Assembly (NCBI GenBank): GCA_964539975.1
Contig: CAZIKK010000009.1
Location: forward strand, 18,806-82,805
Origin: 38-11 sp964539975
Lineage (GTDB): Bacteria > Bacillota > Clostridia > Tissierellales > Dethiosulfatibacteraceae
Direction of reading: 5' to 3'
DNA length: 64,000 bases
Both the position numbers and the translations under genes were made by a program. Under the pieces are notes generated by a model that ran no database searches, was not told the DNA's origin, and saw only the letters and a list, made by a program, of their open reading frames with translations. Below, one piece after another: positions 25,779 through 34,494 of the stretch. The stretch's first letter is position 1; every line of letters starts with the position of its first letter.

Positions 25779-26366
25779 TCATCGAAATAATTTTTTTGAA
25801 TATCTAATATTAGTCCCTTTTCTGATGCTTTTGTCTGTCATAATGTTTTGAATCACCAAAATCATGCCTAAAGCAATGATCAAATCTCCCAATGTGATCA
25901 CTGTCGGATAAAGTGACCACTGTCGACACGCTAAAAAAGCCCCTCTGTAAAACTGGCTTTCAGGTATGATCGTAAAGTACTTAACATGTCCCGAAACAAT
26001 CAAATCTACAATGTCTGGATCAAATGCTTTTTCGGCCGCTTTCATTGTAACACCTACAGAAAAATCATTCATCGCCATTGCCACAAAGTTAAATAACGTC
26101 CCCAAAAAAACGATCACTAAGAATCTTATTCTCCTGTTCAAGAAAATGGCAAAAATCAAGAACCCATAAGAGCCTATCAATATGCCTTTTGTAATGGTCT
26201 CTCCCAGGTCGCTTAACCCTAAATTCAACATGAACACCATTATTTGCATCAAAAGTCCAACGATGACTAAAGCTGGGTACTCGATAGTCAGATAACCAAA
26301 TTTTTCAAATTTACCTTTCCTGATTTTACCAATTATCAATCCAATTAGAATCCCATATAAGAACAA
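25779..26366 (-). CDS. DUF5317-like membrane protein
   Basis: A 195-residue protein with about five hydrophobic segments. The final part FLACRQWSLYPTVITLGDLIIALGMILVIQNIM matches DUF5317 proteins of Clostridia, in which a conserved loop precedes a last helix; the match is from memory. The start is TTG at 26366 with GGAGG seven bases ahead and no competing ATG. It is immediately upstream of the spoVB-like gene in the same direction, suggesting cotranscription. Function is unknown. Confidence 0.75.
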   Translation of the reverse strand: MFLYGILIGLIIGKIRKGKFEKFGYLTIEYPALVIVGLLMQIMVFMLNLGLSDLGETITKGILIGSYGFLIFAIFLNRRIRFLVIVFLGTLFNFVAMAMNDFSVGVTMKAAEKAFDPDIVDLIVSGHVKYFTIIPESQFYRGAFLACRQWSLYPTVITLGDLIIALGMILVIQNIMTDKSIRKGTNIRYSKKLFR

Positions 26367-26451
26367 CGCTCACCCTCCATTAATTGATGATCATTAACTG
26401 CTTAATTATAACTTAAATGATTGGTAACATCAAGATTTCCATAGGCTTTCT

Positions 26452-26494
26452 AAAAACAATATAGAGCTTGGAATCCAAGCTCTATATTGTTTTT
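26452..26494. terminator. Bidirectional terminator after hpf
   Basis: Perfect 20-base arms around a three-base loop, with five A residues on one side and five T on the other, just after the hpf stop codon. Confidence 0.92.
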
Positions 26495-26504
26495 GATCTT
26501 CTAT

Positions 26505-27032
26505 TTAAAATTCTGGTTCGATCAAACCCACATTATTATCTTTTCTTTTGTACACCACATTAACTTCCTCTGTGTCTGCATTTAAAAATACATAGAAATT
26601 ATGATTCACCAAATCCATCTGCAAAGCGGCCTCTTCCACACTCATAGGTTTCATAGCAAATCGCTTTGTTTTAACGATTTTAAGTTCATCCTCTTCTATG
26701 TCTAGCGGTTCGATGTTTTCAAATCTAATGGTTTCTTGGTTATGCTTTCTGCTTTGAAGTTTAGTTTTGTGTTTTCTTATTTGTCTGTCCAATGCATCTA
26801 CTGCACTATCTATGGCGCTGTACATGTCATCGGTAACTTCTTCGGCTCTTATAACTGTCCCTGCAAAAGGTACTGTGATTTCAATGATTTGTCTTAACTT
26901 TTCTACACTTAAGACGACTTTTACCTCCACATCCTTGTAAAAGTATTTGTCCAATTTGGAGAGCTTTTTTTCCACCGTTTCTCTAAGGCTATCGGTGACA
27001 CTGATGTTTTTGCCAAATATGTTCGTTTTCAT
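26505..27032 (-). CDS. hpf: Ribosome hibernation promoting factor, long form
   Basis: Binds the 30S subunit and joins 70S ribosomes into inactive 100S dimers in stationary phase. The 175-residue protein has the N-terminal S30AE domain (NIFGKNISVTDSLRETVEKKLSKLDKYF, ~1-100) and the C-terminal dimerisation domain typical of the long form (VKTKRFAMKPMSVEEAALQMDLVNHNFYVFLN ... VVYKRKDNNVGLIEPEF). The ATG follows AAAGGAGA. It is a single-gene unit: a terminator follows, and a 215-base region with two DnaA-box matches separates it from comF. Confidence 0.96.
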   Translation of the reverse strand: MKTNIFGKNISVTDSLRETVEKKLSKLDKYFYKDVEVKVVLSVEKLRQIIEITVPFAGTVIRAEEVTDDMYSAIDSAVDALDRQIRKHKTKLQSRKHNQETIRFENIEPLDIEEDELKIVKTKRFAMKPMSVEEAALQMDLVNHNFYVFLNADTEEVNVVYKRKDNNVGLIEPEF

Positions 27033-27152
27033 ACGTCAGTCTCCTTTCTTTTGATTGTATTTATTTATACCCAAACAAAAGGGTTATAAACCATCTATCT
27101 TATATCTCACAAATTTGTTAATTCTTTATACATCTTATTCTCTTGTGAAAAT

Positions 27153-27161
27153 TGTGGATAA
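27153..27161 (-). promoter_or_regulatory. DnaA-box match 1 upstream of hpf
   Basis: An exact TTATCCACA on the minus strand, preceded by G. A second copy lies 43 bases away in the same orientation. The intergenic stretch 27033-27247 holds no gene. Confidence 0.5.
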
Positions 27162-27195
27162 CTTTGTTCATAAGTAGTGTTTATGCGGATTATTA

Positions 27196-27204
27196 TGTGG
27201 ATAA
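27196..27204 (-). promoter_or_regulatory. DnaA-box match 2 upstream of hpf
   Basis: A second exact GTTATCCACA, same orientation as the first. The 43-base spacing is about four helical turns, so both face the same side of the DNA. Confidence 0.5.
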
Positions 27205-27247
27205 CCTAGCTTTCAATTATGAATGAGCTAATATTTATTCGTAGAAA

Positions 27248-27952
27248 TTATCTGCCTACCGTGATACCGATTACCTGCTCCACACCAGAACCTTTTAGTG
27301 TTCGTGCACATGCTTCCAGAGTTGCACCTGTTGTATAGATATCGTCCACCAATAAAATGCTCTTGTATGATTGTTCTTGTGAAACCATTGAAAAGGCATG
27401 GGTTACGTTTGATTTCCTCGCATGACCTTTTTGCTCCATTTGAGGCGGTGTATGTTTCATTCTCTTAATTAATTCTACCATAGGAATACCTAAATGGAAA
27501 GAGATATAAACTGCCAATAACTTGGATTGATTGTAACCTCTAACCACTTCTCGCCTTCTATGGATCGGAACAGGAACTATCCCATCAAACCTTGTCATAT
27601 CGTTGTTTTTAAGTAATTGGACCATCTGGTACCCAAATAATTTGTAAAGATAGGATTTTCCTAAATACTTGAAAGCATGAAGTTGTTGTCTTGTTAGACC
27701 TTGATAAAGAAGGGGTGCGACTGCTTTATCAAACCATCGTTTCGTTCGGATACAATCATTACACAAAGAAACACTTCCACTAATAGGAGCAGAACACACA
27801 TTGCAAACATGTCCCCTCAAAGGTTTCATCTTTTGTTCACATTCTCGACACAAATGATCTTCGCCTATGCTTGGTGAGCCATAACCACAAATCAAGCATA
27901 GGTTTCTTTCAGGAAAAAGCCATTCCATCACATCGTTTTTCAAACTGGTCAT
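27248..27952 (-). CDS. ComF-family phosphoribosyltransferase-like protein
   Basis: A 234-residue protein of the ComFC/GntX family, linked to DNA uptake in competent bacteria. An N-terminal four-cysteine zinc site is present (CLICGYG...CRECEQK, then CNVCSAP...CNDCIRT). The PRTase-type phosphate loop is ILLVDDIYTTGATLEACARTL near the C-terminus, preceded by PVPIHRRREVVRGYNQSKLLA. It lies 12 bases after recD2 on the same strand, so the two are likely cotranscribed. No comFA helicase or DNA-uptake channel gene is nearby. Confidence 0.9.
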   Translation of the reverse strand: MTSLKNDVMEWLFPERNLCLICGYGSPSIGEDHLCRECEQKMKPLRGHVCNVCSAPISGSVSLCNDCIRTKRWFDKAVAPLLYQGLTRQQLHAFKYLGKSYLYKLFGYQMVQLLKNNDMTRFDGIVPVPIHRRREVVRGYNQSKLLAVYISFHLGIPMVELIKRMKHTPPQMEQKGHARKSNVTHAFSMVSQEQSYKSILLVDDIYTTGATLEACARTLKGSGVEQVIGITVGR

Positions 27953-27963
27953 TTATCTCACAC

Positions 27964-30180
27964 TCAAAAATATGACTTGATTTGTTCCAGCCTGTAATCA
28001 AGGCCAGAATACCGTTCAGTTGTCTTGTCATTTTCAACCATCATTCTTAAAAATTTTTCACTTCCTACCAGCACAACCAATCGCTGCGCTCGAGTCACAG
28101 CTGTGTACAGTAAATTCCGGTTTAACAACATAGGCGGTGCCCAAGCCATCGGAATAATTACAGCAGGAAACTCGCTCCCTTGACTTTTATGAACAGTCAC
28201 TGCATAAGCCAAGATCAACTCATCCATCTGGGTAAACTCGTATTTCGCTTCCCGTTTGTCATCAAATTCGATCCACACACATTCGTCTTTGTCATCGATG
28301 AAACGGATCCGTCCCATATCACCATTGAATATGCCTTCTCCTCTTTCCCTACCTTTCCCCACAATCTCTATCGTCCATTCAATTTGATAATTATTCTTGG
28401 TTTGCATCACTTTATCTCCCACTCTGAAAGTGAACTCCCCAAGTTTCTTTTCAGATTTTAAGTGAGAAGGTGGATTGAGGGCTTCTTGCATACGCTTATT
28501 TAGTTCTATGGTTCCTGCAATCCCTTTTTTCATTGGAGACAATACTTGAATTTCATCCATTCCGTTTAACCCATAATGAGCAGTCAAACGATCTGTACAC
28601 AAAGAAACAATCGTGTCTGTAATATGATTGCCCTCTGTCTTTAAAAAATAAAAGTCTCCTTCTTTAATATTGAAGATGGGCCATTCTCCTTTATTAATCA
28701 AATGGGCATTTGTTTTTATGAGGCTTTTCTCTGATTGTCTGAATATTTTATCTAACCGCGTGATGGGTATCACTCCTGATCGGATCACATCCGCAAGTAC
28801 ATTGCCTGCTCCCACAGATGGCAACTGATCCTCATCTCCCACCAGAATTAACTGGCTTCCCGTCTCAACTGCCTTAAGCAAGGCATTCATCAAAACCACA
28901 TCCACCATTGACATCTCATCCACAATAACAACTTGACTTTCGATGGGTGATTGTTCATTCTTGTTAAAAAACAGCGTACTCGTATCTTCACTGAAAGAAT
29001 ATTCCAATAAACGATGAATGGTTTTAGCTTCCTTATTCGATGTTTCAGTAATTCGTTTGGCAGCACGACCTGTAGGAGCACATAATGCCACTGTCCTTCC
29101 AATTTTCTCAAACATGCCAATCAATGTGTTGATCACAGTTGTCTTTCCCGTTCCTGGTCCCCCTGTGATAATGGACACGCCATGTTGGACACCTTTTACA
29201 ACGCTTTCTCTTTGTTTGTCAGTCAGTTTTTTTTCTGTTAATCTTTCCATTTCATCCATGAGTCGCTCAATATTCTCATCGGAATGTCTTTTGAAATTTA
29301 TTAGTAGATTCGCTAATTTGTTCGCGACACCTGTTTCCGCATAATAGTAGGGCACATAATAGACACATTCTTCCTCTTTTATGCGCTCAACAAAAAGCTG
29401 TCCTCGAAAAGCCATATTTGATACCACTGCGTCAATGTAGTCAATGCGTACCTTTAAAACTCTCTCAGCATGCTTCTTCAATACTTCCTTAGTCAAATAG
29501 GAATGTCCCTCCCCTGCTGATTCCAACAGCACATAGCGAATTCCCGCTTCAATGCGAAATTCAGAATTTGTGACAATCCCCATTGCAGATGCTACCTTAT
29601 CCGCCAATTTGAACCCAATTCCATGAATGTCTTCTGCCAACCGATAAGGATTTTCCTGAACCTTACGGATGGTGTCATCCCCATATATTTTATAAATACG
29701 CACACTATAAGCTGGAGATATCCCGTATTGTTGCAAATATAACATAATTTCTTTCAATGCGATTTGTTCTTGGAAACTTTCCAGTATCATCGCGGCTTTC
29801 TTATCACCGATGCCCTCAACCTCTGTCAATCTGCTTGGTTGGTATTGCATGATCTCTAAAGTCTTTACACCAAAACAATCCACCAACTTGTCCGCGGTGG
29901 ATTTTCCAATTCCTTTTATCATGCCAGATGACAGATAGTTTTTTATGCCCTCCTGTGTTGAAGGCATCACTATTTCAAATCCTTCAACGTTGAACTGCTT
30001 TCCATACCTTTTATGAAAAGCCCAGTTTCCTTTGATGGTGATTTGTTCACCTTCCGTGAGGCCAGAAAAAGTACCCGTGAATGTGATCACATCGTCCTCA
30101 GTATCTAATAAACCAACCGTATAACCATTATCATCATTGTAATAAATTATTTCCTCAATTGTGCCAGTGTAAGATTCCAT
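27964..30180 (-). CDS. recD2: RecD2-type ATP-dependent DNA helicase
   Basis: A 738-residue 5'-3' superfamily 1B helicase of the RecD/TraA type found in bacteria without RecB/RecC partners. The N-terminal region (1-~330) holds an OB-like domain and helix-hairpin-helix repeats (SGMIKGIGKSTADKLVD; LTEVEGIGDKKAAMILE). Walker A is GGPGTGKTTVINTL, Walker B is VVIVDEMSMVDV, and the C-terminal UvrD-like motif is YAVTVHKSQGSEFPAVI. RecD2 acts in replication-fork repair and mismatch repair accuracy. The start ATG follows GGAAGGGAATGG. It diverges from the thioesterase gene. Confidence 0.94.
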   Translation of the reverse strand: MESYTGTIEEIIYYNDDNGYTVGLLDTEDDVITFTGTFSGLTEGEQITIKGNWAFHKRYGKQFNVEGFEIVMPSTQEGIKNYLSSGMIKGIGKSTADKLVDCFGVKTLEIMQYQPSRLTEVEGIGDKKAAMILESFQEQIALKEIMLYLQQYGISPAYSVRIYKIYGDDTIRKVQENPYRLAEDIHGIGFKLADKVASAMGIVTNSEFRIEAGIRYVLLESAGEGHSYLTKEVLKKHAERVLKVRIDYIDAVVSNMAFRGQLFVERIKEEECVYYVPYYYAETGVANKLANLLINFKRHSDENIERLMDEMERLTEKKLTDKQRESVVKGVQHGVSIITGGPGTGKTTVINTLIGMFEKIGRTVALCAPTGRAAKRITETSNKEAKTIHRLLEYSFSEDTSTLFFNKNEQSPIESQVVIVDEMSMVDVVLMNALLKAVETGSQLILVGDEDQLPSVGAGNVLADVIRSGVIPITRLDKIFRQSEKSLIKTNAHLINKGEWPIFNIKEGDFYFLKTEGNHITDTIVSLCTDRLTAHYGLNGMDEIQVLSPMKKGIAGTIELNKRMQEALNPPSHLKSEKKLGEFTFRVGDKVMQTKNNYQIEWTIEIVGKGRERGEGIFNGDMGRIRFIDDKDECVWIEFDDKREAKYEFTQMDELILAYAVTVHKSQGSEFPAVIIPMAWAPPMLLNRNLLYTAVTRAQRLVVLVGSEKFLRMMVENDKTTERYSGLDYRLEQIKSYF

Positions 30181-30287
30181 CCATTCCCTTCCTTTGAATC
30201 TATTATAGGGATAATATGAAACTGGGTAAAGGAAAACTTTATCATTTATGTTATAATAGCATCATCAACTCAGTTTGGAGGTCATTT

Positions 30288-31049
30288 ATGCCACTAATGA
30301 AAACCACCCAGCATTATGATGTTCTGTCTTTCTACACAGATTATAAAAACCGCTTGTCTCCTCAATCCTTGATTGGCATTTTTCAGGATGCTGCGACTAA
30401 TCAATCTTCTTTTTTAGGTGTAGGGTTTTCCTACATGCAAGCCAATCATTTAATCTGGGTTTTGCTAAAGTACAATATCGAGATATTTCGATTGCCCCAC
30501 TTTCAGGAAAAAATTAGAGTCGTTACCTTTCCCATGTATTATGAGCGCTTTTATGTGTATCGGAAATTTGAGGTCTACGACGAAAGAAACAACCTGATCG
30601 CTTATGCCTATTCTACTTGGACCATCGTTGATGTGAATACAAAAAAGCTTTGCCGTATCACCAGTGACTTGATTAAAGCATATGGTTTTACAACCAAAGA
30701 TCGTTTTTCAGAAAAAATCAACTTCAATCCCATTCCGAAGTTGGACTCTTGTGATGTGGAAACCTCTTTCAAAATTCGTTATATGGATATTGACAACAAC
30801 TTGCATGTCAACAACACAAAATACTTGGCTTGGGCTATTGAAACAGTCCCTTATGAAATTGTTACCAAAAGAGATTTGACTCATGTCGACATTATCTATC
30901 GTAAAGAGATTCAATATGGGCACACTGTCAATATTCAAAGTAAAATAAATACATACGAAGATAAAACTGAAATCATTCATATGATCACCCACGAAAACGA
31001 TTTGCTGTGCCAACTGAAAACCATATGGTCTAGCAAACCTTCTGAGTGA
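30288..31049 (+). CDS. Acyl-ACP thioesterase
   Basis: Releases fatty acids from acyl carrier protein. The 253-residue protein shows two hot-dog folds of the PF01643-type family: the first with LSPQSLIGIFQDAATNQSSFLGVG and LIWVLLKYNIEI, the second with IRYMDIDNNLHVNNTKYLAWAIE, where the D/N/H triad (DIDNNLHVNN) is the catalytic region. The start is MPLMKTT with TTTGGAGG six bases ahead; a TATAAT at 30252-30257 fits a promoter, which rules out the longer upstream frame. It is a single gene divergent from recD2. Confidence 0.9.
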   Translation: MPLMKTTQHYDVLSFYTDYKNRLSPQSLIGIFQDAATNQSSFLGVGFSYMQANHLIWVLLKYNIEIFRLPHFQEKIRVVTFPMYYERFYVYRKFEVYDERNNLIAYAYSTWTIVDVNTKKLCRITSDLIKAYGFTTKDRFSEKINFNPIPKLDSCDVETSFKIRYMDIDNNLHVNNTKYLAWAIETVPYEIVTKRDLTHVDIIYRKEIQYGHTVNIQSKINTYEDKTEIIHMITHENDLLCQLKTIWSSKPSE

Positions 31050-31155
31050 AAGAAACTCATTTTTTATATCGCTTTTAATGGAAAATTAATCTTCATTTAT
31101 TTTAATTAGTGATAGAATAGTATGGAAATATATGATTGCTTTAAAGGAGGCCATT

Positions 31156-31599
31156 ATGAACCCTGTTGCTCTATTATGGATCGGCGCCGCCGTCATTTTT
31201 ATCATCATCGAAGCCGCCACCATGGGGCTTACCACCATTTGGTTTGCTGTGGCTGCTCTCGTGGCATTGGTTGCCAGCATTTTTAATTTTTCACCCCTTC
31301 TACAAATCACTGTTTTTTTGGTCGTATCGGCAGTGTTAATTTATTTCACAAGACCCCTCGCTGTCAAGTACCTTAAAATTGGCACTATACGCACCAACGC
31401 TGACAAATTGGTAGGCGGTATAGGAAAAGTGACAGAAGAGATCGATAACATGAACGGCAAGGGCCTTGTGAAAATTTCTGGGCAAGTTTGGACATCAAGA
31501 TCATTGAACGAAACCATCATCCCCATCAACTCATTAGTGAAAGTAGATCGGATAGATGGTGTCAAACTAATTGTAAAAGAAATGGAGGAAAAACAATGA
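31156..31599 (+). CDS. NfeD-family membrane protein
   Basis: A 147-residue protein with three N-terminal membrane helices (PVALLWIGAAVIFIIIEAATMG, IWFAVAALVALVASIF and ITVFLVVSAVLIYF) and a C-terminal OB-fold domain (ADKLVGGIGKVTEEIDNMNGKGLVKISGQVW). NfeD proteins pair with SPFH/stomatin proteins and act in membrane-microdomain organisation and quality control. The start is MNPVALL behind GGAGG (five bases). Its TGA overlaps the ATG of the SPFH gene (ATGA), the classic coupled pair. Confidence 0.92.
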   Translation: MNPVALLWIGAAVIFIIIEAATMGLTTIWFAVAALVALVASIFNFSPLLQITVFLVVSAVLIYFTRPLAVKYLKIGTIRTNADKLVGGIGKVTEEIDNMNGKGLVKISGQVWTSRSLNETIIPINSLVKVDRIDGVKLIVKEMEEKQ

Positions 31600-32519
31600 T
31601 ACCTTTTTTAATTATTCTGGCAATTGCAATTGTAGTCGTCGTAGCCAACATAAAAATTGTTCCTCAGGCAAATGCCTTTGTCATCGAAAGACTTGGCACA
31701 TTCCATGCTACCTGGGAAACTGGGTTACATATCAAAATGCCTTTTCTCGACAGGATCGCTCGTAAAGTTTCCTTGAAGGAGCAAGTGGTTGACTTCCCAC
31801 CTCAACCGGTAATCACAGAAGACAATGTTACCATGCAAATTGACACGGTTGTCTTTTTTCAAATAACCGATCCAAAATCCTTTACCTATGGTGTAGAAAG
31901 ACCGCTTTCCGCCATCGAAAATCTTACCGCAACCACTCTAAGAAATATTATAGGTGATTTAGAATTAGATGAATCCCTAACTTCAAGAGAAGTGATCAAC
32001 ACAAAAATGCGGGTAATTCTAGATGAAGCCACTGACCCCTGGGGCATCAAGGTCAATCGAGTAGAACTAAAAAACATCATGCCACCATCAGAAATACAAG
32101 ATGCCATGGAAAAACAAATGAAGGCTGAAAGACAAAGAAGAGAATCCATCCTTCGCGCCGAAGGTGAAAAGCGATCAGCCATACTTGTCGCAGAAGGAAA
32201 GAAAGAGTCATTAATTCTAGAGGCAGAAGCTGATAAGGAAGCTGCTATTCGACGTGCAGAAGGGCAGGCTGAAGCAATCGTAACCGTTCAAACTGCAACA
32301 GCCGAAGGAATCAAAAAGATTAATGAAGCCCATCCTAGCAAGGAAGTTCTTTCCATTAAAAGTTTGGAAGCCTTTATTGCGGCCGCCGATGGAAGAGCAA
32401 CAAAAATTATTATCCCCTCAGAAATTCAAGGAATTGCTGGCCTGGTTTCTTCACTCACTGAAATATCAAAGTCAGCTAAAGAAAGTATTCCTGAACTTGA
32501 AGAAACAGATTCTCCATAA
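31596..32519 (+). CDS. SPFH/stomatin-like membrane protein (QmcA type)
   Basis: A 307-residue protein with an N-terminal membrane anchor (PFLIILAIAIVVVVANIKIV), an SPFH band-7 domain (ANAFVIERLGTFHATWETGLHIKMPFLDRI) to about 190, and an alanine/glutamate-rich coiled coil (AEGEKRSAILVAEGKKESLI ...). It would oligomerise into a ring at the inner membrane, with NfeD as partner. ATG at 31596 overlaps the nfeD stop, with GGAGG upstream. No membrane protease gene is adjacent. Confidence 0.94.
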   Translation: MIPFLIILAIAIVVVVANIKIVPQANAFVIERLGTFHATWETGLHIKMPFLDRIARKVSLKEQVVDFPPQPVITEDNVTMQIDTVVFFQITDPKSFTYGVERPLSAIENLTATTLRNIIGDLELDESLTSREVINTKMRVILDEATDPWGIKVNRVELKNIMPPSEIQDAMEKQMKAERQRRESILRAEGEKRSAILVAEGKKESLILEAEADKEAAIRRAEGQAEAIVTVQTATAEGIKKINEAHPSKEVLSIKSLEAFIAAADGRATKIIIPSEIQGIAGLVSSLTEISKSAKESIPELEETDSP

Positions 32520-32586
32520 AATTGTGTTGCTACTGAATACAAAGTACAATCATTGTATATTTTAATACAATTTGTCCTGAATTCTA

Positions 32587-32615
32587 TTGACTTTCTCCTT
32601 TGTTTTTGCTAAAAT
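32587..32615 (+). promoter_or_regulatory. Promoter of the 38-codon gene
   Basis: TTGACT and TAAAAT are exactly 17 bases apart, about 50 bases ahead of a strong AAAGGAG. A weak AT-rich hairpin (32552-32571) precedes it and may end the SPFH transcript. Confidence 0.7.
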
Positions 32616-32663
32616 TTCATAAAATTTAGTCTCGATCTATTTCAAATGCACAAAGGAGATGGG

Positions 32664-32780
32664 ATGATGGAAGAGCGTCATGTATTAACAGAGGATGAAT
32701 TAGAATTGGCTGCCTTATGGGAAGCTGATGACTCCATGAATTATTTTGGTTGTGGTCAGAATATTTTCAATAACAAATAG
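32664..32780 (+). CDS. Free-standing 38-residue acidic small protein
   Basis: Not recognised. A short frame (MMEERHVLTEDELELAALW..., ending NYFGCGQNIFNNK) has all parts of a real gene: its own promoter at 32587-32615, AAAGGAG five or eight bases from tandem ATG codons, and a strong terminator right after. The first 24 residues are acidic and helix-prone. The last 14 have a single cysteine in FGCGQN. There is no signal peptide or membrane helix. It could be a regulator-sized protein or a peptide precursor, but no modification or export gene is adjacent. Which of the two ATG codons is used is open. Confidence 0.6.
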   Translation: MMEERHVLTEDELELAALWEADDSMNYFGCGQNIFNNK

Positions 32781-32806
32781 GACTGCACTCATCCTGTACA
32801 ACAAAT

Positions 32807-32852
32807 AACAGGTATCCGTTGTGATTCACAACAGATACCTGTTTTGCTTTTT
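32807..32852. terminator. Terminator between the small gene and leuB
   Basis: Arms aacaggtatc/gatacctgtt with an inner gttgtg/cacaac stem, then TTTTGCTTTTT on the plus strand. The leu operon on the other strand ends eight bases away, so it may serve both. Confidence 0.85.
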
Positions 32853-32859
32853 ATCTTTC

Positions 32860-33921
32860 TCAACCATTGATCTTCTCAATAATCTTATCGGTTATTTCAA
32901 TGGTTCCAAGACATGGCTTGCCCATAGCTATGTCTAGTGTTCTATGTCCTTCCGCCAACGCAGATTTAACAGCTGTCTCTATGGCTTCCGCTTCCACAGG
33001 CAAATCAAAGCTATATCTCAACATCATTGCGGCAGAAAGAATACTGGCGATTGGATTAGCTTTGTTTTGTCCAGCTATGTCTGGCGCTGAGCCATGGATG
33101 GGTTCATACATGCCTTTAACTCCTTTTCCCAAAGATGCGGAGGGCAACATGCCAATAGACCCTGTGATCATACTGGCTTCATCGGATAATATGTCACCAA
33201 ACATATTTTCTGTAAGAATCACATCGAACTGTTTAGGATTGATCACCAGCTGCATGGCTGCATTGTCGACATACATGTGTTCCACCGCAACTGAAGGATA
33301 TTTTTTATTAATCCGATCCACCGTTCTGCGCCACAAGCGAGATGTTTCCAAAACATTTGCCTTGTCTACACTCACTAGTCGTTTGTTGCGTCCTTCAGCT
33401 ATTTGGAAGGCTTTTTCAGCTATCCGTGCGATCTCATGCTCCCAATATTCCATATGGTCGCAAGCATAAGTCTGGGATTTTTCCCTCTTTCCAAAATAGA
33501 TACCACCTGTCAGTTCACGAACGATAACCAGGTCAAGTCCCCCTTCCACCAATTCAGGTTTTAAAGGACACGCTTCTTTCAGCTCCTCAAACATGACCGC
33601 AGGTCTAATATTGGCATATAGCTCCAAATTCTTTCTTAAAGCCAACAACGCTTTTTCAGGGCGTTGATCACTGGGAAGCGTATCCCATTTTGGTCCACCA
33701 ACCGCTCCCAATAAAACAGCATCTGCTTGTCTGCAAACCTCTTGGGTTTCTTCTGGAAGGTTTTTTCCTGTTTCATCTATGGCAATACCCCCCGCCAAAA
33801 CTTCTTTAAAGTTGAAAATGTGGTCATACTTTGAGCCGATAGCCTTTAGAGCCCGCATAGTTTCATCCATGATTTCAGGCCCTATGCCATCTCCTTTAAT
33901 TACGGCAATTTCATATGTCAT
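32860..33921 (-). CDS. leuB: 3-isopropylmalate dehydrogenase
   Basis: Oxidatively decarboxylates 3-isopropylmalate to 2-oxoisocaproate with NAD+, the third leucine step. The 353-residue protein shows IAVIKGDGIGPEIMDE, the substrate arginines in ALLALRKNLELYANIRP, the family motif VIVRELTGGIYFG, the metal site ENMFGDILSDEASMITGS and the NAD site EPIHGSAPDIAGQNKANP. The start is MTYEIAV, five bases after GGAGG; the track to an earlier TTG has no better site. It is the last gene of leuA-leuC-leuD-leuB. Confidence 0.97.
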   Translation of the reverse strand: MTYEIAVIKGDGIGPEIMDETMRALKAIGSKYDHIFNFKEVLAGGIAIDETGKNLPEETQEVCRQADAVLLGAVGGPKWDTLPSDQRPEKALLALRKNLELYANIRPAVMFEELKEACPLKPELVEGGLDLVIVRELTGGIYFGKREKSQTYACDHMEYWEHEIARIAEKAFQIAEGRNKRLVSVDKANVLETSRLWRRTVDRINKKYPSVAVEHMYVDNAAMQLVINPKQFDVILTENMFGDILSDEASMITGSIGMLPSASLGKGVKGMYEPIHGSAPDIAGQNKANPIASILSAAMMLRYSFDLPVEAEAIETAVKSALAEGHRTLDIAMGKPCLGTIEITDKIIEKING

Positions 33922-33950
33922 ATTCTCCTCCAACATTTATAGTTTATTCC

Positions 33951-34004
33951 ATTGTTTCTTATTGGTTTCTTATTGGTTTCTTATTGGTTTCTTAATTCGT
34001 TTTG
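33951..34004. repeat. 11-bp tandem repeat covering the end of leuD
   Basis: Four exact copies of attggtttctt (33961-34004) with a shorter degenerate copy at 33951-33960. On the minus strand each unit carries AAACCAATAA, and the first unit supplies the last residues and stop codon of leuD (RNQ, TAA). Array length probably varies by slippage. Confidence 0.95.
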
Positions 34005-34478
34005 AACGTAGGGAACCAATCCTCCTGCATGGATGATCTTTTGAATGAACTGAGGAAAAGGTTGAGACTGATAGGTTTCACCTTTTGTTAAATTGTGTAT
34101 TTCACCTGTGGTAAAGTCTATCTCAACTTGATCGTCTTCATTTATTCCCTCTACTGCCTCCTCACACTCCATAATTGGCAAGCCAATGTTAAACGCATTT
34201 CTATAGAATATTCTAGCAAAGCTCTTTGCAATCACACAAGATACACCTGACGCTTTTATTGCAATAGGAGCATGCTCTCTGGAAGATCCACAGCCAAAGT
34301 TTTTACCTCCCACGATAACGTCTCCCTCTGCCACTTTTTGTGCAAAGTCTTTGTCAATGTCCTCCATACAGTATTTTGCCAATTCTTTTGGGTCTGATGT
34401 GTTCAAATGTCGTGCTGGAATGATAACATCTGTATCCACGTTGTCACCATATTTAAATGTTTTTCCTTTTACTATCAT
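33981..34478 (-). CDS. leuD: 3-isopropylmalate dehydratase, small subunit
   Basis: The small (swivel) subunit of isopropylmalate isomerase, 165 residues. It shows KYGDNVDTDVIIPARHLN, the signature GGKNFGCGSSREHAPIAIK and the region SFARIFYRNAFNIGLP. With LeuC it converts 2- to 3-isopropylmalate. The length is that of the short, archaeal/clostridial-type LeuD. An ATG follows AAGGAGAAATC. The last residues lie in a tandem repeat, which may have altered the original C-terminus. Confidence 0.96.
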   Translation of the reverse strand: MIVKGKTFKYGDNVDTDVIIPARHLNTSDPKELAKYCMEDIDKDFAQKVAEGDVIVGGKNFGCGSSREHAPIAIKASGVSCVIAKSFARIFYRNAFNIGLPIMECEEAVEGINEDDQVEIDFTTGEIHNLTKGETYQSQPFPQFIQKIIHAGGLVPYVQNELRNQ

Positions 34479-34494
34479 GTGATTTCTCCTTCGC

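Noticed and set aside
27033..27247. Chromosome replication origin
   Set aside because: Two DnaA boxes alone are too few. No dnaA, dnaN or rpmH is near, and no box cluster or AT-rich 13-mer array is seen.
32867..33469. 200-residue plus-strand frame as a gene
   Set aside because: It is antisense to leuB, whose motifs are complete; no ribosome site.
33951..34004. CRISPR array
   Set aside because: The 11-bp units are contiguous with no spacers. It is a simple tandem repeat.
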